Part shown: one piece after another, positions 1-12,050 of the stretch
How the letters are laid out: the number at the start of each line of letters is the position of its first letter
Numbering within the stretch: position 1 is the stretch's first letter
Assembly: GCA_903813345.2 (NCBI GenBank)
Contig: CAIIXF020000004.1
Location: 29,885,985-29,949,984, forward strand
Direction of reading: 5' to 3'
Source of the DNA: Owenia fusiformis
Lineage: Eukaryota > Annelida > Polychaeta > Sabellida > Oweniidae
DNA: 64,000 nucleotides
Translations under genes and position numbers: made by a program
Notes under the pieces: model-generated
What the model was told of the DNA's origin: nothing
Database searches by the model: none
The model's input: the letters and a program-made list of their open reading frames with translations, nothing else

Positions 1-552
1 CTGTGGCATTGGTTGTAAGGCCTGTCATGACCGTGGTAAAGCCTTATATGGCTGTGGCAATGGTTGTAAGGCCTGTCATGACCGTGGTAAAGCCTTATAT
101 GGCTGTGGCATTGGTTGTAAGGCCTGTCATGACCGTGGTAAAGCCTTATATGGCTGTGGCATTGGTTGTAAGGCCTGTCATGACCGTGGTAAAGCCTTAT
201 ATGGCTGTGGCATTGGTTGTAAGGCCTGTCATGACCGTGGTAAAGCCTTATATGGCTGTGGCATTGGTTGTAAGGCCTGTCATGACCGTGGTAAAGCCTT
301 ATATGGCTGTGGCAATGGTTGTAAGGCCTGTCATGACCGTGGTAAAGCCTTATATGGCTGTGGCATTGGTTGTAAGGCCTGTCATGACCGTGGTAAAGCC
401 TTATATGGCTGTGGCATTGGTTGTAAGGCCTGTCATGACCGTGGTAAAGCCTTATATGGCTGTGGCATTGGTTGTAAGGCCTGTCATGACCGTGGTAAAG
501 CCTTATATGGCTGTGGCATTGGTTGTAAGGCCTGTCATGACCGTGGTAACGT
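1..552. repeat. 51-bp minisatellite, about 11 copies
   Basis: Near-identical 51-bp units (start ctgtggcattggttgtaagg) run from the window edge to about 552; copies differ mainly at an a/t in ggca(a/t)tgg. Because 51 is divisible by three, an open frame runs through the array on the + strand, but it encodes only a 17-residue periodic peptide and is not taken as a gene. The array continues beyond the left edge. Confidence 0.95.
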
Positions 553-684
553 TCACGTTCTTGAATGAGATTAGAATTATAGTTTGTGGAAATGAATTAT
601 GAATTAAAGTAGTAGTAGTAGTCTAGATTTACATATTTAAGGTACACAAAGGATGAAATTGTTCATTTCAGTATTCTCATGCTA

Positions 685-1000
685 CTAAATGTCACTTAAT
701 ATAACCATTATCACGGTCATATTGTGTTTTAACATTACCACAGTCATGACAGGCCTTGCAACCATTGTCACAGTCATATCAGGCTTTAACATTACCATGG
801 TCATGACAGGCCTTGCAACCATTGTCACGGTCATATCAGGCTGTAACATTACCACGGTCATGATAGGGCATGCAATATAATATAGCATTGTCACGGTTAT
901 ACCAGGCTATCACGATAACAGTATCACGGTCATGGCAGGATCCTTGCGAAACTTAAAAACACTTAATAACATGGTGACGGTTGTGCCAGGCATAAGTCTT
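685..1000. repeat. Degenerate, inverted relative of the 51-bp minisatellite
   Basis: About six diverged units carry ttaccacggtcatgac and caggccttgcaaccattgtc, the reverse complements of gtcatgaccgtggtaa and the ggttgtaaggcctg core of the array at 1-552. The left array is homogeneous and this one is eroded, so they form an inverted young/old pair around about 130 bp of unique sequence. Confidence 0.8.
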
Positions 1001-2493
1001 GCACACGGTTATGGGAAGTCCTCCATATATATTACTTATATTATATGTCAGGTTACGCAGCTTCCATCCAAAATAAAAAATATGTATTTTTAAAATAAAT
1101 TATTTGTCTAGTTTTCGTTAAACAAATACCCTGAGACACATAGGGCCTGTAGAAAACACTAAACAGAAAAATAAAAAAAATATTCATACCTCCAAATCTG
1201 CTTTATTGGTCAGATAATGCACCAAATCATAATGGTTGTTCAAAATAAAAATTTAAGGGGACGGAGCGCCTTATCTCGCGAGAATAAAGCAAATCACCCA
1301 AAGGCGCGTGATTTTTTCGACCAATCAAATAGCTTGAAATTTACCAAACCATTTCGTCAAGTGTTTCAAAACGTCATGACACATGCGCAGTAAAAATTGT
1401 CAATTTCTAAGTGGACCTTTCAATGGCCTGGAGAAATTTTACCCACGAGAATTGATGATTACTGAACACATATAGGCATAAGAGGTGAGCGACCCAGTTA
1501 TTTTTGCGTATAAATGTTTCAAGAATAGCATGATATCAAATAATCTGTACATTATGCTACGATTCATTCAAAAATTGAATCTAGAGGACAGGTGACCATG
1601 TTTTTTCATATTCTTTTAATTTTTAGTAGCATAACCTGGTGTATATACCTCCTAGATGGAGGACTTCCCACTATCCGTGGTCTTGCAACAGATACTGTAG
1701 GGTCTCGGACTTCATTATTAGATAGATGGTGCTGGCTGTGATAAAGCTTGACAGATCGAAATATTTCAGAAGCTTTCAAGCTTTCAGAAAATATATTGTT
1801 AATGGGGTTGCAGGGTTAATTTAAAAAATTGGTTGTCCATTTTGCTTATTAGGCTTGCTCTAGACTAAAGTCCATTTCACTGCTTCATTTCGTCAGTAGA
1901 ACGGCAAAAATAAGAAATTGGGAGACCATTGTGCAATAATATATTGAAAAGTATATTCATAATGTACATGAATGACATTTGTATATCTTGGATTGCTTCT
2001 AGTTTTGGTTATAAAGTGTGTGGCCTCTTATATTTGGATGTTTCTCTGTCATGTTATTTTCAATAAGATTAACATGGCTGAAATTCTTCAAATTACAAGA
2101 CGGCACAGGCTTATTGCACAAAAAACTTAAAAATCTTACAATGTCATTGGCGTAGCCAGGAGGGGGTGCGATCGCACCCCCCCCCTTCATTACCAATGGA
2201 AATATGACCATGATGATAGAGGAAGAAAAGAGCCTTAAAATGCTTTTTATTTGAAGCTTCTAGCTCAATTTTGAAGGAAGTAACATACATTTTTATAATT
2301 CAAAACAAATCTTACACGTTTTCTAATGATCTAATTATGTTGTATATTCGTATATTTCGTTTTTTGGGTACCCGTTTTTTTCGACCGGGTATCAAGTTTG
2401 AACCCAGCATGGAGGATTTACTACCCAGTACCCGGTTTTTTTCTACAAACCCTATCTAGAAAAGTAACCTCATTTCCTATAATTTGATGTAGA
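1001..2493. other. Non-coding stretch with a small GC-rich island
   Basis: No coding exon recognised. Positions 1258-1400 are richer in G+C and CpG (tctcgcgagaa, acatgcgcagt), unlike the AT-rich surroundings, and could be a promoter; a donor-like AAGAG|GTGAGC lies near 1485. At 2140-2200 a 'tggcgtagccaggaggggg' segment with a C-run looks like a dispersed-repeat fragment. Promoter activity is inference only. Confidence 0.3.
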
Positions 2494-2905
2494 TTAAGGT
2501 ACAGCTGGAAAGTAACATTTTGGTAAAAAATTGCTATACCAGCACATGTTATTTTCTTGTACAAAATAAAGTATAAAGACATTTGTCAATTGCCTTGCTT
2601 TTTTCAGGAAAGTATCATTACACTGTCTTCTTTAAGAATATCTAGTAGGAGTTCAATGGGAACTCCAGGAAATTCTGATATTTCACAATTTCTTTTTTTC
2701 CAAATTTTCTTTCAAAGTTTCCAGACAACACAGGAGCTACCATTGACCTGTTTCCAGGTTTACTAAAAGTAGACAGTATAATGATACTTTCCTGAAAAAA
2801 GCAAGGAAATACACACATGCCTTCGTACTTAGTTTTGTACCAGAAAATAACATGTGCAGGTATAGCAATTTTTTACCAAAATGTTACTTTCCTGCTGAAC
2901 CTTAA
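2494..2905. mobile_element. MITE with long terminal inverted repeats, TTAA ends
   Basis: The left end (TTAAGGTACAGCTGGAAAGT) and right end (reverse complement of TTAAGGTTCAGCAGGAAAGT) form inverted repeats that stay alignable for roughly 80-130 bp; the centre contains ttcaatgggaactccaggaa. Both termini abut TTAA, as expected for TTAA-targeting (piggyBac-like) DNA transposons, though assignment to that superfamily is inference. No transposase. A second copy is at 12051-12392. Confidence 0.8.
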
Positions 2906-3249
2906 TCGAACCCCTATATCATGGGCTCTCAATTGAAAGCCCATGCCTACAGTATATGAATAGGTACATTTTAATATATAACATTATGGGGGTAAGCGTT
3001 TCATAGTTGGTCACGACGCCAGAAGTGCAAAGTATTGTTCCGAATTTTTGAATTTCGTGTTAGATTACGGTACTCACACCTGAAGCATGGTTTTTGTTTT
3101 TGATAAATTACAATGAAGTATAATAATATTCCTATGCGTATTTTGTGAAATTGTGTTGACGTTTATTTAAGTTACAATGTAACGGTGCATTATATTTGAT
3201 TTATCAGTATCTGAAAGTTTGATTTAAGTACTTTTACACGCTTTTACAT

Positions 3250-3575
3250 TAGTCCCAATCACGCAAATCCCGTGAATGTCCCGGGACATCCTGCAAATTT
3301 AGGTGGAAGTCCCGCCAAATCCCGCAAATTTAGGGCACTTTGTCTAAAAAATCTGTCCCTCTATGAAGTTTTTGGTGGTACCCCTGTTAACTGTCCCGCA
3401 ATTAGGGTGTTTGTCCCTCGAATGGTCCCGCGAATTTGATAAAAAATTGGCCTATTAGCACAATCACGCAAATCCCTTAAATGTCCCGCGAAATCCCGCG
3501 AATTTAGTAGATGTCCCGCAAAATCCCGCAAATTTTGGGCACTTGGTCTAAAAAATCTGTCCCGCGAGAAAATCT
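3250..3575. repeat. Imperfect direct repeat rich in 'tcccgcaaat'
   Basis: A block beginning cacgcaaatccc occurs near 3257 and again near 3463, each followed by several short tcccgc(a/g)aat motifs and then gtctaaaaaatctgtccc. It is a roughly 205-bp tandem duplication with internal short-period structure. No coding potential seen. The flanks 2906-3249 and 3576-4092 show no recognisable features. Confidence 0.7.
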
Positions 3576-4092
3576 TTAGGGGTTGACAGTACTGGTGACA
3601 GTCTAAGTAGTTTTAAATCATCATACTATGCCTACATGTATGTCAATAACTGCAATTAAATAGGTGTGTTTTTAATATAGATCTATGTTTTAATGTAAAG
3701 GGTCCCCAGTGCACAGCAACAAGCCTGCACTACTGGTAAAGAGGGGTGATGTCAATGCGGTAGCCTGACAGTCTCCCCAGGTAAAATGAGTTGTAAACCA
3801 TAGATCTATTTTTAAATGTTAAGGTTTTAAATTATATTCTATTCAAATTCTATCACTGTTAAATTATATATCTGCTTTATATGGGCTTATTAGCCTTTTG
3901 CAGATTATTGACATAGACATAGAATGAAGCAGTGAAATGGATTCTAACTTAGTCTAGGTCTATTGAGTTCTTTTTCCTACGAATTCCTGTGATAAGAGGT
4001 GACTTGTACAGGCGATAGGGCTCACCGTTAGATTACTTCTGAGATATATTATTCAATGATACGCTTAGAATATTTAGGTAGCTCATACTTAC

Positions 4093-4151
4093 AGTTTCAT
4101 CGACGAATAAAAGAAATCATCAGAATCTTGACTTTCCATGGGCGCAGCCAT
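4093..4151 (-). CDS. Candidate first coding exon of an unidentified minus-strand gene
   Basis: Reading the minus strand, an ATG in good context (aaagATGG) at 4151 opens a 19-codon frame, MAAPMESQDSDDFFYSSMK, and then a near-consensus donor (ct|gtaagtatg) at 4092. Acidic, small-residue N-termini of this kind are typical of first exons. The gene would run leftwards out of the window; no further exons were recognised at 1-4090, and I do not recognise the protein. A chance ORF next to a chance donor is possible. Confidence 0.4.
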
Positions 4152-4199
4152 CTTTGTCCTTGACCCTAAGTCCCTGAACTCATATTCATACGCAAACAA

Positions 4200-4970
4200 C
4201 TCCACATTGCGTTAATTGCCTCACTTTGTATTTCTCGATTCTAATTTGTTGTTTTAATCTAAGGCACACTTTTATAATACTTAGATTCTTATGTTTTTAG
4301 TTTGTCATAAAAGAATCTGTCATTCCAAATTACGAATTATATTTCGCGTAGGAACACTCAACTCACGGTGATTTGGTAATTCATTCAAATAGCTGTCTGA
4401 ATATTCTGCATGCATCGATTGTAATACATCAAGACATCACATACAACGTTCATGTAAGTGTTCTGAATTTTTTTCGTGGATTCTTGTGCTTTGTTTGACT
4501 ACTTATACGGACAAGGTCATGTACATCACTTTTCATGTCACGTCACCTGAACAAATTGCTGTCAATCAACATCACATTGATATTTTCATACATTGTATCA
4601 ATCACTTTATCATTAGACTATCCAGTCGAGGCTTGCTTTATTGACTGATTTTCCTGTGATATCAATTTAACATTACTAGGCCACATACGTACATTGCTTT
4701 TCATATCAATAATGATCACGCATGACTGACTTCTTACACTATGCTCGTTAGTTCCCCTGGGGCGCCCTCGGGCCATTACATGTATATTGGTGTAAGATGT
4801 GGGATCAAAGCATTGGTTGTATCCTTTGTGTCCGTGTGTGTGTGGTAGTCACTGCTAGGAAAGCAGGGCTGACCACGAGGGCGTGGTCCTTTCAAAGGGG
4901 GAGATAGTGTAACGACCCTTGATAGCAAGTTGCTACTACGGCCCAGCTGTAGTGGCATAAGCCTTTATAG
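4200..4970. other. Non-coding stretch with SINE-related fragments
   Basis: No exon recognised. Positions 4740-4775 (cactatgctcgttagttccc and a ggggcgccctc block) and 4903-4975 (gtaacgacccttgatagcaa to gcctttatagctcag) match parts of the tRNA-derived SINE also seen at 11842-12048 and inside the inverted repeat to the right. A donor-like CAT|GTAAGTG near 4452 could end an untranslated exon, but this is speculative. Confidence 0.4.
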
Positions 4971-4974
4971 CTCA

Positions 4975-7900
4975 GAAGTTTTAAGTCAAAATATTAGTAT
5001 TTTTCATGAAGTTCTTTTGTCTATTATAACATAATGTTAAATTGACATGAAATGTGATGTGCATGTGTGGTGACATTTAATTGACCTGCAAGGCAATGTC
5101 GATACAGTGATATGAAATTGAAATGAAAGGCAACGTACATGCGTAGTGATGTATAACTGACATGAAAGGCAATATCCATGCAGAGTGATACTAAATTGAC
5201 ATAAAATGCAATGTACATAACCCTACTATCACACCAAACTGGTTCTCACTCACGTTCTCGAAAATGGGCTTAAACTGTGCACGAACGGATCTGACCTACT
5301 AAGAACCCACTAAGAACCGTTTGGGATCTGTTTACAAACTTCATGAAACTACTAGAACGAGTAGGTCCTCCAGAACTTAGAAGATGCTCAATACGTTGCC
5401 GAATTGGTTTTATACTGTGTGCGAACTGAATGAACGTAGCTACAACGTTCTACTGTTTGTTTACGAACTTTATGGACTTTCCCAGACAGGGAATGTGATT
5501 TAGAATTTTGAATTGATTCAAAATTTGATGGCGACCATACCGTTCTGTAATCAGGTCATGATGACCTTCTAGACTAAGGACGAGTTATATGACGTTGCAC
5601 GTCCGACGTGGTGCGATCTGAACAAACTGCGAATGAGATGGACGTATTGAAGACTGTTTATGAACGAAGTAGCTAATTATTTTAGACATATTTCATGACC
5701 ACAGCCAGATTGAGCCCATCTTACAACGTTTTCATAAGACTGGCAAGAACGGGTAAGAACTTAGTTTGGTGTGATAGGGGGGTTAGGAGTGATGCTAGAT
5801 TTACATGAAAGGCAATGTACTGTACATGCATAATGATGTTAAATTGACATGAAAAGCAATGTACATGCGTAGTGATGTATAACTGACATGAAAGGCAATA
5901 TCCATGCGGAGTGATATTTAATTGACATGAGGGCGCCCCAGGGGAATGACTAACTAACGAGCATAGTGTAACAAGCCAGATAAAGAAATTGAAAGAAAGT
6001 CTGCTAAATTCAATGCCCCATGTGGGAATCGAACCTAGGACCCTTGGACTCAAAGTCTGATGCTCTACTACTTTTTGCAAGGCCTGACTTCCTCGCTAAC
6101 ATGCTAAATATAAGAGTTAGCTGACGTTTGGGAGTCTGACTTACCTTCTAAAGGTTAGAACCCGAATCTTAATGAAACCATATCACTTTTGTTGCGTCGA
6201 TGATGATGCATAAACATAGCATTTGATAAAAATTAGTGTAAATGCTTTTCCGACTTTTTCATTTTTCATCAATGTTGACTTTCGGGAAGGCGTTGTAGTT
6301 ATCACGAAATAACGCATTGACCCTTGAACTTTACTTTGTTGACGTGTCAACCAAGCATGTCTGGTGTGAAAATTAAAAGAATATTAAGCAATATTCTACA
6401 TCCGCCAAGCTAAGTGAAGTAGCCAATATAAAATTACCAATTTCGAGTGAAGTACGCAACGAACAAAACTGCGTGATCTACAGTCCCACTATTTGTCTGA
6501 ACGAAATGCTACGTAGAAATATGAGCCGTCTGCTGTATTAGTCGATTAATAGAGTAAGACCTGTTGGTGATGCTTTATAATTTAGACCAAAACATTGAAG
6601 AACATACGAACCTGTAAATCGTGAAAACAACGAACAAATATTCGGTTTTCATATATGTTCGGTAATTTTTCGTATTGAAACTTCCGCAACTTACAAGGAA
6701 ATCATTCATTTTCTCGGTCAATGATTTACCTCTTGGATGTTGTGGCAAATGCTCCATGGTTGACGGAACAAAGGTGATATGGTTTCATTAAGATTCGGGT
6801 TCTAACCTTTAGAAGGTAAGTCAGACTCCCAAACGTCAGCTAACTCTTATATTTAGCATGTTAGCGAGGAAGTCAGGCCTTGCAAAAAGTAGTAGAGCAT
6901 CAGACTTTGAGTCCAAGGGTCCTAGGTTCGATTCCCACATGGGGCATTGAATTTAGCAGACTTTCTTTCAATTTCTTTATCTGGCTTGTTACACTATGCT
7001 CGTTAGTTAGTCATTCCCCTGGGGCGCCCTCATGTCAATTAAATATCACTCTGCATGGATATTGCCTTTCATGTCAGTTATACATCACTACGCATGTACA
7101 TTGCTTTTCATGTCAATTTAACATCATTATGCATGTACAGTACATTGCCTTTCATGTAAATCTAGCATCACTCCTAACCCCCCTATCACACCAAACTACA
7201 TGTAAGTTCTTACCCGTTCTTGCCAGTCTTACGAAAACGTTGTAAAACGGGCTCAATCTGGCTGTGGTCATGAAATATGTCTAAAATAATTAGCTACTTC
7301 GTTCATAAACAGTCTTCAATACGTCCATCTCATTCGCAGTTTGTTCAGATCGCACCACATCGGACGTGCAACGTCATATAACTCGTCCTTAGTCTAGAAG
7401 GTCATCATGACCTGATTACAGAACGGTATGGTCGCCATCAAATTTTGAATCAATTCAAAATTCTAAATCACATTCCCTGTCTTGGAAAGTCCATAAAGTT
7501 CGTAAACAGACAGTAGAACGTTGTAGCTACGTTCATTCAGTTCGCACACAGTATAAAACCAATTCGGCAACGTTTTGAGCATCTTCTAAGTTCTGGAGGA
7601 CCTACTCGTTCTAGTAGTTTCATGAAGTTTGTAAACAGATCCCAAACGGTTCTTAGTGGGTTCTTAGTAGGTCAGATCCGTTCGTGCACAGTTTAAGCCC
7701 ATTTTCGAGAACGTGAGTGAGAACCAGTTTGGTGTGATAGTAGGGTTATGTACATTGCATTTTATGTCAATTTAGTATCACTCTGCATGGATATTGCCTT
7801 TCATGTCAGTTATACATCACTACGCATGTACGTTGCCTTTCATTTCAATTTCATATCACTGTATCGACATTGCCTTGCAGGTCAATTAGATGTCACCACA

Positions 7901-7991
7901 CATGCACATCACATTTCATGTCAATTTAACATTATGTTATAAGAGACAAAAGAACTTCATGAAAAATACTAATATTTTGACTTAAAACTTC
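4975..7991. mobile_element. Giant inverted repeat, 1.2 kb arms around a 0.56 kb spacer
   Basis: The left arm (4975-6198) and right arm (6762-7991) are near-perfect reverse complements; the spacer is 6199-6761. Each arm contains a tRNA-like SINE head (ggtcctaggttcgattccc near 6920, its complement near 6030), a SINE body through ctatgctcgttagttagtc, and four to five tandem 46-bp units built on tttcatgtcaatttaacatc. No transposase-like frame was found. It could be a foldback transposon or a palindromic duplication of a SINE-bearing segment. The two 119-121 aa frames in the arms are shadows of the SINE. Confidence 0.9.
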
Positions 7992-8274
7992 AGATGAGTT
8001 CATTTTTGCAATATGCACTGAGGGTAGAAAGTGAAAATACAATATTTTTCAGGTCATCTTTATTTCTATAAACTTCTCCTTGTGATGTCTCCTGATGTAT
8101 CTGAAGACATGATTCAAAAGAGTTCAAAAATGCAACTAGGGTTAATATAATTCATATCTTGTTCTCTTTACTAACATGTAATCCATAGTTCAAATAAATG
8201 AAGGAATGCAAAGTCCTTGTATCATTCCATAGATTCATGTCATAAAGTACAGTGAAATGTTTAAAAAAGAATAC

Positions 8275-10303
8275 CAATAAAGGATGAACACCATCATGTC
8301 AATTGAATACCTGTCTATGTTGAATACCAATATAGGATGAATACCAACATGTCAGTTGAATACCCAACTGTGTTGAATACCAATGCAGGATGAACACCAT
8401 CATGTCAGTTGAAAACCTAACTATGTTGAATACCAATAAAGGATGAACACCAACATGTCAATTGAATACCCAACTATGTTGAATACCAATAAAGGATAAA
8501 CACCATTATGTCAGTTGAATACCTGTCTATGTTGAATACTAATAAAGGATGAACACCATTATGTCAGTTGAATACCCAACTATGTTGAATACCAATAAAG
8601 GATGAACACCAACATGTCAGTTGAATACCCAACTATGTTGAACACCAATAAAGGATGAACACCAACATGTCAGTTGAATACCCAACTATGTTGAATACCA
8701 ATAAAGGATGAACACCATTATGTCAGTTGAATACCCAACTATGTTGAATACCAATAAAGGATGAACACCAACATGTCAGTTGAATACCCAACTATGTTGA
8801 ATACCAATAAAGGATGAACACCAACATGTCAGTTGAATACCCAACTATGTTGAATACCAATAAAGGATGAACACCATCATGTCAATTGAATACCCAACTA
8901 TGTTGAATACCAATAAAGGATGAACACCATCATGTCAGCTGAATACCCAACTATGTTGAATACCAATAAAGGATGAACACCAACATGTCAGTTGAATACC
9001 CAACTATGTTGAATACCAATAAAGGATGAACAACATCATGTCAGTTGAATACCCAACTATGTTGAATAACAATACAGGATGAACACCATCATGTCAGTTG
9101 AATACCCAACTATGTTGAATACCAATATAGGATGAACACCAACTTGTCAGTTGAATACCTGTCTATGTTGAATACCAATAAAGGATGAACACCATCATGT
9201 CAGTTGAATACCCAACTATGTTGAATACCAATAAAGGATGAACACCATCATGTCAGCTGAATACCCAACTATGTTGAATACCAATATAGGATGAACACCA
9301 TCATGTCAGTTGAATACCCAACTATGTTGAATACCAATATAGGATGAACACCATCATGTCAGCTGAATACCTGTCTATGTTGAATACCAATAAAGGATGA
9401 ACACCATCATGTCAGTTGAATACCCAACTATGTTGAATACCAATAAAGGATGAACACCATCATGTCAGTTGAATACCCAACTATGTTGAATACCAATAAA
9501 GGATGAACACCATCATGTTAATTGAATACCCAACTATGTTGAATACCAATAAAGGATGAACACCATCATGTCAGTTGAATACCTGTCTATGTTGAATACC
9601 AATAAAGGATAAACACCATCATGTCAATTGAATACCCAACTATGTTGAATACCAATAAAGGATGAACACCAACATGTCAGTTGAATACCCAACTATGTTG
9701 AATACCAATAAAGGATGAACACCATCATGTCAGTTGAATACCTGTCTATGTTGAATACCAATAAAGGATGAACACCAACATGTCAGTTGAATACCCAACT
9801 ATGTTGAATACCAATAAAGGATGAACACCATCATGTCAATTGAATACCTGTCTATGTTGAATACCAATAAAGGATGAACACCAACATGTCAGTTGAATAC
9901 CCAACTATGTTGAATACCAATAAAGGATGAACACCATCATGTCAATTGAATACCTGTCTATGTTGAATACCAATAAAGGATAAACACCATCATGTCAATT
10001 GAATACCCAACTATGTTGAATACCAATAAAGGATGAACACCAACATGTCAGTTGAATACCCAACTATGTTGAATAACAATAAAGGATAAACACCATCATG
10101 TCAGTTGAATACCCAACTATGTTGAATACCAATAAAGGATGAACACCATCATGTCAATTGAATACCTGTCTATGTTGAATACCAATAAAGGATAAACACC
10201 ATCATGTCAATTGAATACCCAACTATGTTGAATACTAATAAAGGATAAACACCATCATGTCAGTTGAATGCCCAACTATGTTGAATACTAATAAAGGATG
10301 AAC
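8275..10303. repeat. 53-bp minisatellite, about 38 copies
   Basis: Units of 53 bp contain ttgaatacccaactatgttg, then aataccaataaaggatgaac and accatcatgtcag; an alternative segment (acctgtctatg for acccaactatg) is scattered among copies. Nearly every unit carries AATAAA on the + strand. No coding capacity. It lies upstream of the first recognisable ACSL exon. Confidence 0.95.
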
Positions 10304-11218
10304 CACGCCCGGTGATCGTGAATATGGGACGGAGGGGGGGGGAGCAGGCAGTCTCAGTCTCATCTGAATACTCACTAAGAACAACCATCTAAATCTGATA
10401 TGAATAACTGTCAATTGTTCAATAGCTTTCCAAATTGAGAATTGTCTCGTGTCTTAAAGTTCTGTAAGTTAAACATTGTTTAAAGTTAGATAATGTCCAA
10501 TATGAATAACTCTCTTATGTCATATGGCTGTCTTAACTAAAAAACTGTCTTAATTGAAATCCTTGAACCTGTCTAAGTTTAAATCATGTCTTAAGTAGAA
10601 ACTTGTCTAAGTTGAAATCCTGTCTATAAATGCACGTTTATTGTCTGTCATTGCATCGTTTCTTATTTAATTCACTGTTTTCCCGTCAGTGTGAAAATCC
10701 AAGTTAAAATCAACTTATAACAGGTTTTACTGTATATCAATGTGCACTTTAAGACATTTAGAGTTTATTTGAGTATATATGATAGCATGTCAATAAAGAA
10801 CTTCACTTCTAGTGTTTATCTGAACACTGCAAGGTAAGTGAAGATTTCAGTTATACTTAGAGTAAGGGCAGATTACTTAAAGATTCAATCAGTACATCTT
10901 TATTCTGAAAATATGGAAGTTAAAGGCGGAATCAGATCTATAGGGGTGAAAACATTACAAGCAATGTGTACAATTGACCTACCAATCTATTCTTTACAAT
11001 CTCATATACAATATCTCCCAAAAGATTCACATCGTCGATTCCCACGCTCAATCACTACGTTCTATCCCGTGGGTTCATATGACAAACTTGAGACCCAGGT
11101 AATATGTGGCGTCTCATTAGTAGAAATGCTTCGCGGAGTGCGCGGGATAGTCCGTGCGCCAATCACAGTTGAGGGAATTATTTAAATTAGGCCCCTAAAT
11201 CAGCATTCAGAAAATAAA
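10304..11218. other. Non-coding stretch with dispersed-repeat sequence
   Basis: No convincing exon. Position 10831 has a strong donor-like ctgcaag|gtaagtg that might end an untranslated exon of ACSL. From about 10920 the sequence (ggcggaatcagatctatagg) matches, diverged, 27410-27540 and the reverse complement of 37680-37805, so it belongs to a dispersed repeat family; 11575-11660 matches the reverse complement of 37600-37675. The 115-codon frame at 10838-11185 lies mostly in this repeat and is not credited. Confidence 0.4.
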
Positions 11219-11496
11219 ATGGAGGAACTGTTTGAAAAGATTTGCGGCAAATTTCGTCTGAATTCTTTACAACCCTATCAAAAAGAAGCGATATAGGCGA
11301 TAACGGAAGGCAGGGATGTATTCGTGTCCCAGAAAACTGAACAGGGAAAGAGTTTGATGTATCAAAGTTTGATAGAAGTCAGTTATTACAAGGGCAAAAT
11401 TTTAAACCAGATTATTATCATTGTGGAGCCCTTCCTATGGATAATGATATTCAAGATAGCGCATCAGCTGGGGTTTGTTTATTTAGTGTATATCTA
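11219..11496 (+). pseudogene. RecQ-like helicase fragment, broken
   Basis: One frame starting at ATG 11219 reads FRLNSLQPYQKEAI, a stop (TAG, 11294-11296), then AITEGRDVFVSQKTEQGKSL. This follows the RecQ N-terminal helicase pattern: an LRPxQxEAI motif, GxDVFV, and a Walker A variant (TEQGKS in place of TGxGKS), then a hydrophobic strand IIIIVEPF. The in-frame stop, altered P-loop and stop after about 90 codons show that it is inactive. Multi-copy RecQ-like fragments occur in several invertebrate genomes; whether this one came with a transposon is inference. Confidence 0.55.
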
Positions 11497-11841
11497 ATAA
11501 TTTGCGGTGAATCAAGGTGAGGATAGGTCCGAAGCTTGATGAAGCAAGATGAAAGATTCAAGCTATGTTATAAATTGGTGAAGTTATAATGGATTCAAAG
11601 TGCAAAAATGAGTGAGCAAAAAATTCTCCCAAATAATAAGAATGGTAACCATTCTTATAGAAAAATAATAAGTTATTGTAAATATCTTTAGTTTTCCTGA
11701 AATAAAGTATGAACTTTGGTGATTTTAAGAAAATAGACATGAAAAGGAATGACATGAGCCAGAAATATTCTAAAATTGAAACATTTTTTTGTTGGGCTGC
11801 TCGCTAGATCTGATTCTCTCTGGTACAGCTTGAAAATAACT

Positions 11842-12048
11842 GTAACGACCCTTGGGCACGCTTGTCGGGGAGCTGTAGTGTACCGAGCCAGATACTAGAC
11901 TCGAAAGAGAATGTGCTAAATTCAACGCCCCGTACAGGAATCGAACCCAGGACCTTCCACTCTCAGAGTCAGACGCTCTACCCCTGAGCCATAAAGGCTA
12001 GCCACTACAGCTGAGACTATAGTAGCGACTTGCTATCGAAGGTCATTA
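11842..12048 (-). mobile_element. tRNA-derived SINE
   Basis: On the minus strand the element runs from cttcgatagcaagtcgctac through a tRNA-like head with an A-box (tggctcaggggtagagcg) and B-box (gggttcgattcc), followed by a tRNA-unrelated body (tttagcacattctctttcga) and an end at aagggtcgttaca near 11842. The anticodon arm does not fold cleanly, so it is not scored as a tRNA gene. Related copies are in the inverted repeat at 4975-7991. It directly abuts the MITE at 12051. Confidence 0.8.
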
Positions 12049-12050
12049 CA

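Noticed and set aside
6890-6950. tRNA gene
   Set aside because: A- and B-box-like sequences are present, but the anticodon arm and acceptor stem do not pair; a SINE tail follows, so it is a tRNA-derived SINE. The same applies to 11930-12000.
6880-7245. 121-codon frame and its mirror at 5721-6080
   Set aside because: They are read through the SINE and the 46-bp units in the inverted-repeat arms; identical on both arms because of the palindrome.
8275-10303. CRISPR array
   Set aside because: Units are contiguous tandem copies without unique spacers, in a eukaryotic genome with introns.
10838-11185. 115-codon + strand protein
   Set aside because: Most of it lies in a dispersed non-coding repeat family also found at 27.4 and 37.7 kb; no domain resemblance.
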